A DNA stretch of 64,000 nt, taken from NCBI GenBank assembly GCA_017307285.1, contig JAFKFI010000065.1, forward strand, positions 1 through 64,000, given 5' to 3'. The translations under genes were made by a program, and so were the position numbers. This stretch comes from Alphaproteobacteria bacterium. GTDB taxonomy: Bacteria > Pseudomonadota > Alphaproteobacteria > Acetobacterales > Acetobacteraceae. The notes below the pieces were generated by a model. The model did not search any database. It was given only the letters and a program-made list of their open reading frames with translations, and was not told the DNA's origin. Positions 60,435 through 64,000 of the stretch are shown piece after piece (within the stretch, counting starts at the first letter, position 1; every line of letters begins with the position of its first letter).

Positions 60435-60956
60435 ATGCGCATCGTCAATCCGAGCTTCGGCGTAGCCCCGGCGGGTGCCGAGCAGACCATCATCGGCAAG
60501 GTGAACTGGAACGAGGATCCGATCGTCCTGTTCGCAAACAACAAGCCGAACGCGCGGGAATTGTTGGAAGGCGTGCGCGCCAAGCTGGGCGCGATGCGGC
60601 GCATCGACAACGTCGACTACATCCACAAGAACAGCGCAAGCCAGCCGGCGCCGGGTGCGATGATCGAGGCGGTGGCGCAGAAATATCGCGCGGCCTTGCT
60701 GGCACTCGGCGACTGAGGCTCCTGCTCGTCGTGGAGTTTCCACGACAGTGTCGAATTGAGGAAGCGCGGCGTCGCCAGCCTGGTGATCGCCACTGAGACG
60801 TTTCGCCCGCTCGTGCTGGCGCAGGCCAAGGCGCGCAACGTCGAGCCCCACCTGATCGTCGTCAAGCATCCGGTCGGCGGGCTCAATGCAGCCGAACTTG
60901 CCGAGCGGATCGACGCGGCCTTCGCCGGGCTCGTGAAGGAAATGCAGGCCGAATGA
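60435..60956 (+). CDS. UGSC-family selenoprotein with in-frame TGA read as selenocysteine
   Basis: 173 residues if TGA 60714-60716 (codon 94) is read as selenocysteine. The first half starts MRIVNPSFGVAPAGAEQ and contains PIVLFANNKPNARELLEGV; then LLALGD-U-GSCSSWSFHDSV, and the second half goes on in the same frame: ELRKRGVASLVIATETFRPL, EPHLIVVKHPVGGLNAAEL. U94-G-S-C97 matches the motif that names the UGSC family, in which members carry Sec or Cys at this place. Without readthrough the protein would end one residue before the motif. A SECIS-like hairpin begins 11 nt after TGA, and the true stop overlaps the next ATG (ATGA). The start is ATG 60435 with GGGAGGG upstream. Probably a redox enzyme; the reaction is unknown. 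selA, selB, selC and selD are not in the window. Confidence 0.9.
60714..60746 (+). promoter_or_regulatory. Bacterial SECIS element (UGA plus hairpin)
   Basis: UGA at 60714-60716, an 11-nt spacer (60717-60727), then GTCGTGGA (60728-60735) pairing perfectly with TCCACGAC (60739-60746) around a GTT loop; with the last pair open the loop is AGTTT. Stem length, distance from UGA and a G in the first loop positions agree with bacterial SECIS consensus, as in E. coli fdhF, where SelB binds the apical loop. The element lies within codons 94-104, as bacterial SECIS elements do. Confidence 0.85.
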
Positions 60957-61996
60957 CGGATCAATCCGAGGCCGAGGTCATCGAAATCAGCGAACTCGGC
61001 CCAGAAGACTGGACGGAATACGCCATCGAGCAAGGTTGGAGCGACGGGTTCCCGCTCGTCGCTCCAACCGAAGCCGCGGTCGAGAGGTTCGTGTCGGTGT
61101 GTCGTGGCGACAACGAGCCCTTCCCACCCATCTCGCCGCGCCAGGTCGTCCCGACCTTGCACAGTCTCGCCGCCAATGCCGTCATGGCGGGGTGCCGGCC
61201 GGAGTATTTTCCGGTGTTACTGGCGGCGCTGCGCGGCGTGCTGACGCCTGACTACAATCTGCACGGCACGCTCGCGACAACGCATCCTTGCGCGCCGATG
61301 ATACTGGTGAACGGACCGCTTCGCGACCGGCTCGGCATCAATTACGGGGGCAATTGCTTCGGTCAGGGATGGCGGGCGAACGCAACCATCGGCCGCGCGC
61401 TCGGACTGATCCTGCTGAATGTCGGCGGCGCCAAGCCCGGCGTCATGGACCGCTCCACCCAAGGATCGCCGGCGAAATTCGCCTTCTGCTTCGGCGAGAA
61501 CGAAGAGGCCAGCCCGTGGCCGCCCTATCACGTCCGCCGTGGCTTCGATACAGCGGATAGTGTCGTCACGGTGATGTCGGGCGAAGGGCCACATAACATC
61601 AACGACCACGCAAGCACGACGGGCGAGGGCCTGCTCACTACGATGGCCGCGTCGATCGCGCAACCCGGCGCTAACACCATCTATGGCAAGGGTCCTCATG
61701 TCGTGGCGATCGGGCCGGAGCACGCCGCGACCCTGCATCGTGACGGCTGGACCATCCCGGCGCTGCAGCAGGCGCTGTTCGAGCGCGCCCGGGTCCGCGT
61801 GTCGGACGTCTCGCCGGAGAACCAGGTGCAATACGAGGAATCCGGCCATCACCCAGTCGATGGCCGCTACCCCGTCTCGCCCACGCCGGAGGACATCCAC
61901 ATCCTTGTCGCCGGCGGCCCGGGCAAGCACTCCGCGTGGATTCCGTCCTTCGGCGGCACGGCGGTCTGCTCGGTGCGCGTCAGACTGCCGGATTGA
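60953..61996 (+). CDS. Uncharacterised UGSC-linked protein, paralogue A
   Basis: 347 residues; ATG 60953 overlaps the UGSC stop. No family recognised by me. It begins with an acidic stretch, then GWSDGFPLVAPTEAAVERFV, and three cysteines shared with the next gene: Cys81 in VMAGCRPEYFP, Cys135 in GGNCFGQGWRANATIGRA, Cys179 in KFAFCFGENEEAS. The latter two flank NVGGAKPGVMDRSTQGSP. No signal peptide or membrane span. The two paralogues align over almost their full length and could form a heterodimer that acts with the selenoprotein on the imported compound. Cysteines may bind a metal or form adducts. Confidence 0.8.
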   Translation: MTDQSEAEVIEISELGPEDWTEYAIEQGWSDGFPLVAPTEAAVERFVSVCRGDNEPFPPISPRQVVPTLHSLAANAVMAGCRPEYFPVLLAALRGVLTPDYNLHGTLATTHPCAPMILVNGPLRDRLGINYGGNCFGQGWRANATIGRALGLILLNVGGAKPGVMDRSTQGSPAKFAFCFGENEEASPWPPYHVRRGFDTADSVVTVMSGEGPHNINDHASTTGEGLLTTMAASIAQPGANTIYGKGPHVVAIGPEHAATLHRDGWTIPALQQALFERARVRVSDVSPENQVQYEESGHHPVDGRYPVSPTPEDIHILVAGGPGKHSAWIPSFGGTAVCSVRVRLPD

Positions 61997-62003
61997 ACCC
62001 TCG

Positions 62004-62984
62004 ATGATCGACTCGGCCGAGACGCCACTTTTCGCCGAGACGACGCCCTGGGAGGACGCACAGACGCAGCTGGAGGCGCTCGGCCTGGGCGATGGACTAC
62101 CGCTTGTCCCGCCCACCGCCCGCCGCATGGATCGGATGCTGGCCGGGGTGGTCGACCCCGAACGCTCGTACGGCCCGGTGCCGCCGCTGTTCGGCGACCT
62201 GACCGCCGCCGCCATTGCCTATCAGTGCGTCCTCGCCGGCTGCGTGCCCGCCGAGCTTCGCGTCGTGCTGACGGCAGTCGCCGCGTGCCTGGAGCCGCAA
62301 TTCAACCTGCTCGGCATCCAGACCACGACGGGCACGCCGACAGTTGCAGCGATCGTGCATGGGCCGATCGTCCGCTCGCTCGGCATGAACGCTGAGGGCA
62401 ACTGTCTCGGGCCAGGAAACCGGGCGAATGCCTGCATCGGCCGGGCGGTGCAGCTGGCGCTGACCAATATCGGCGGCGCTCGGCCGGGCATTGGCGACAT
62501 GGCGACGATGGGCCAGCCGGGGAAATACACGTTCTGCTTCGCCGAGGCTGGGAATGCGAGCCTGCCTTCCCTGCCCGCTCGTCGTGGCTTATCCGGCGAT
62601 CATGGCGCCGTCACGGTGCTTGGCGTCTCGGGCACTATGGAGGTGCTTCCTCTTTCCGAAGATGCAACGCCGCAAGGGGTGCTTGGTCCCTTGGCCGCCG
62701 CCATCCGGGGCGCGCAAATAGCCAGCAACGCCGGCCGCGCTCGCCCAGCCAGCGAGCAATTTCTCCTGCTGCCACCAGAGATCTTCGATCGTTTCGCCAA
62801 GGCGGGCTGGACCCTAGCCGACATCCAGGCCGGGATGGTGCGCGCGCTATCCGAGGTCGAGGTCGAATGTTCCGCCGAGGACGTTTGCCCCGTCCTGACC
62901 GGAGGTGCCGGGATCAAGATGACCTATCTCCCCCTCTGGTCGGGTGGCACCCGGTCCGTTACCGCCGAGTTGCTACAGCCCTGA
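62004..62984 (+). CDS. Uncharacterised UGSC-linked protein, paralogue B
   Basis: 326 residues from ATG 62004, seven bases after paralogue A. Aligns with A almost without gaps in the N-terminal half: GLGDGLPLVPPTARRMDRML, Cys80 in VLAGCVPAELR, Cys134 in EGNCLGPGNRANACIGRA, TNIGGARPGIGDMATMGQP, Cys178 in KYTFCFAEAGNAS. It adds further cysteines (Cys75, Cys95, Cys143 and two near CSAEDVCPVL). Last gene of the operon, ending 32 nt before the convergent outer-membrane gene. Function unknown; a subunit partner of A is the simplest reading. Confidence 0.8.
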   Translation: MIDSAETPLFAETTPWEDAQTQLEALGLGDGLPLVPPTARRMDRMLAGVVDPERSYGPVPPLFGDLTAAAIAYQCVLAGCVPAELRVVLTAVAACLEPQFNLLGIQTTTGTPTVAAIVHGPIVRSLGMNAEGNCLGPGNRANACIGRAVQLALTNIGGARPGIGDMATMGQPGKYTFCFAEAGNASLPSLPARRGLSGDHGAVTVLGVSGTMEVLPLSEDATPQGVLGPLAAAIRGAQIASNAGRARPASEQFLLLPPEIFDRFAKAGWTLADIQAGMVRALSEVEVECSAEDVCPVLTGGAGIKMTYLPLWSGGTRSVTAELLQP

Positions 62985-63016
62985 AAGCGTCGACTGAGCC
63001 GGCCGGAGCCGGCGCG

Positions 63017-64000
63017 CTAAAGCGCGAGCCGGATGGCAAGCAGCGCGACGTTGCGGCTGGCGCTTCCCGAGAAGTGTCCCAAGGTCGTCGCCCCCACCGC
63101 GATCGTCCCGCTGATGCCGGTCTGGTTGCGGTATGAGTAATCGAGGCTGAGCTGCACGTTCCTGTTCAGCAACCATTTGACGCGGGCGCCGGCGATGAAA
63201 TCGGTCTGCGTGCCGCCGCCGTTGAGGTATTCGGCGGCCTCGAAGCCGACGCGACCCTGCAGCAACACGTTGCGAAGGTATTCGTGATCCACGATCAACG
63301 CAGCTCGCGTGTAGGTGTATGCGCCGGTGCCGGACGAGGCGGGGTCCTCGATGGTTCGCGAGAGCACGCCCGTCACGCTGGTCAGACCCGTGGGGGTCCA
63401 GATCACGCTGCCCTCCGCGATCGGCGCGGTATGGGTCGGAGTCTGCGGCGCGTCGAAGATGCGGGTCTCGACACCGAGCAGCAGTCGGTATCGCCATACC
63501 CCGTTCGCCTGGTAGTCGATGCCGCCAAATGCCAGGAAGCTCTTCGAACTGTTGGTCGGCCGACGCGGGGGTTCCTCCGTAAACTGGGAATCGATTCCCT
63601 TGACTACGAAGATGAGGCTGCGTTGATCGCTCAACATATAGTTCGTCTGGAGGCCGCCAGTCAGGACCACCCGGTTCTGGCTGCTCTGGGTCTGCTTGAG
63701 GACCTGGCCGAGGACCGTCCTCGTCGAGTCACCGAACTGATAACGCTGAACATCGAATGTCGGCGTGAACAAGAATCGGCCCTGCTCGAAGGTGTATTTG
63801 GCACGCAGATCATCGACCGAGTACGGGATCGGTATGGTCGAGGGTGCCGACCCGACTTGCGTCGGGTCCTCGTGCAGCGATAGATGCGAGTAGCCGACGG
63901 TGAGATCGTGGCGGCCGATCGTGTAGCCGCCGCCGATTGTGGCGGTCCAATCCGTGTAGTTTTGGGCTGGAGTATCGAAGTACCGCCGGTCGTCCAGCGT
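63017..64000 (-). CDS. Outer-membrane beta-barrel protein, partial at window edge
   Basis: The 3' 328 codons of a gene whose start lies beyond the right edge; the frame is open from 64000 to the TAG at 63017. Alternating polar/aromatic strands fit a porin-like barrel: YTDWTATIGGGYTIGRHDLT, DDLRAKYTFEQGRFLFTP, VWRYRLLLGVETRIFDAP, NVLLQGRVGFEAAEYLNGGG, QLSLDYSYRNQTGIS, and a C-terminal strand SRNVALLAIRLAL. It looks like the putative beta-barrel porin 2 (BBP2-like) family, found near capsule or exopolysaccharide genes. A shorter start at 63772 (TTG) is not credible because the homologous barrel continues upstream. Confidence 0.8.
   Translation of the reverse strand, partial: TLDDRRYFDTPAQNYTDWTATIGGGYTIGRHDLTVGYSHLSLHEDPTQVGSAPSTIPIPYSVDDLRAKYTFEQGRFLFTPTFDVQRYQFGDSTRTVLGQVLKQTQSSQNRVVLTGGLQTNYMLSDQRSLIFVVKGIDSQFTEEPPRRPTNSSKSFLAFGGIDYQANGVWRYRLLLGVETRIFDAPQTPTHTAPIAEGSVIWTPTGLTSVTGVLSRTIEDPASSGTGAYTYTRAALIVDHEYLRNVLLQGRVGFEAAEYLNGGGTQTDFIAGARVKWLLNRNVQLSLDYSYRNQTGISGTIAVGATTLGHFSGSASRNVALLAIRLAL

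Noticed and set aside
60435-60716. A complete 93-residue gene ending at TGA 60716, followed by a separate small gene at 60756-60956
   Set aside because: The second part has only a TTG start without a ribosome site, the conserved GSC motif lies between the two, and the combined frame reads as one UGSC-family protein with a SECIS-like hairpin after the TGA.

Overview
The window is GC-rich DNA with tightly packed, often ATGA/GTGA-overlapping genes. The gene content (LivHMGF transporter, soluble NAD-linked FdsGBA formate dehydrogenase, AtuA/DUF4387 pair, Rrf2-linked cysteine synthesis, CoA-ester catabolism) points to a free-living heterotrophic alphaproteobacterium, most likely of the Acetobacteraceae/Rhodospirillales type. 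That placement is inference from gene content; no rRNA or tRNA gene is present to anchor it.

Layout. 0.1-7.4 kb: a small unknown protein, a branched-chain amino-acid-type ABC transporter (livF, livG, livM, livH, no binding protein), an acyl-CoA ligase and a divergent enoyl-CoA hydratase/PEP-mutase-family pair. 7.4-9.8 kb: a secreted RTX-repeat protein. 10.2-13.9 kb: a sulfur/redox block (frameshifted GST, cysteine synthase, TauE/SafE exporter, 1-Cys peroxiredoxin, cysteine-free Rrf2 regulator). 14-18 kb: two convergent glycosyltransferase genes, one a 955-residue double GT2 protein. 18.3-32.4 kb: several catabolic modules (PEP-mutase-like/DUF4387/AtuA operon; HxlR regulator with a palindromic operator and a divergent acyl-CoA dehydrogenase; serine hydrolase; a CoA-binding/O-acetylhomoserine sulfhydrylase fusion; an inositol-phosphatase/degenerate ADP-ribosylglycohydrolase fusion; DUF169; MaoC; CoA-transferase A and B; SDR and HisD-type dehydrogenases). 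32.5-40.3 kb: a seven-gene, translationally coupled glycan operon (two sugar-nucleotide epimerases, a B12-type radical SAM protein, a GT4 and three CgeB-like transferases). 40.5-43.1 kb: epoxide-hydrolase-like protein, HU-like protein, FMN reductase, a PPPVYYA-repeat protein. 43.1-49.1 kb: the fds formate dehydrogenase operon. 49.2-56.2 kb: assorted single genes, including a 5'-truncated gluQ-like pseudogene. 57-63 kb: the most interesting region.

The 57-63 kb operon encodes an SsuABC/NitT-TauT-type ABC transporter, a thioredoxin-reductase-like flavoprotein, a UGSC-family protein whose reading frame crosses an in-frame TGA at 60714-60716, and two paralogous uncharacterised proteins that share three cysteines. 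The TGA falls exactly on the U of the U-G-S-C motif. It is followed 11 nt later by a perfect 8-bp hairpin with a G at the first loop position, as expected of a bacterial SECIS. I read it as selenocysteine. Together these genes look like an uptake and redox-processing pathway for an unidentified small organic compound, built around a selenoprotein. The UGSC family is known as a predicted selenoprotein family, but to my knowledge its function is not.

Two genes are visibly broken (GST by a one-base frameshift; glutamyl-Q tRNA(Asp) synthetase by loss of its first ~45 codons). I saw no insertion sequence, prophage, CRISPR array, tRNA or rRNA.
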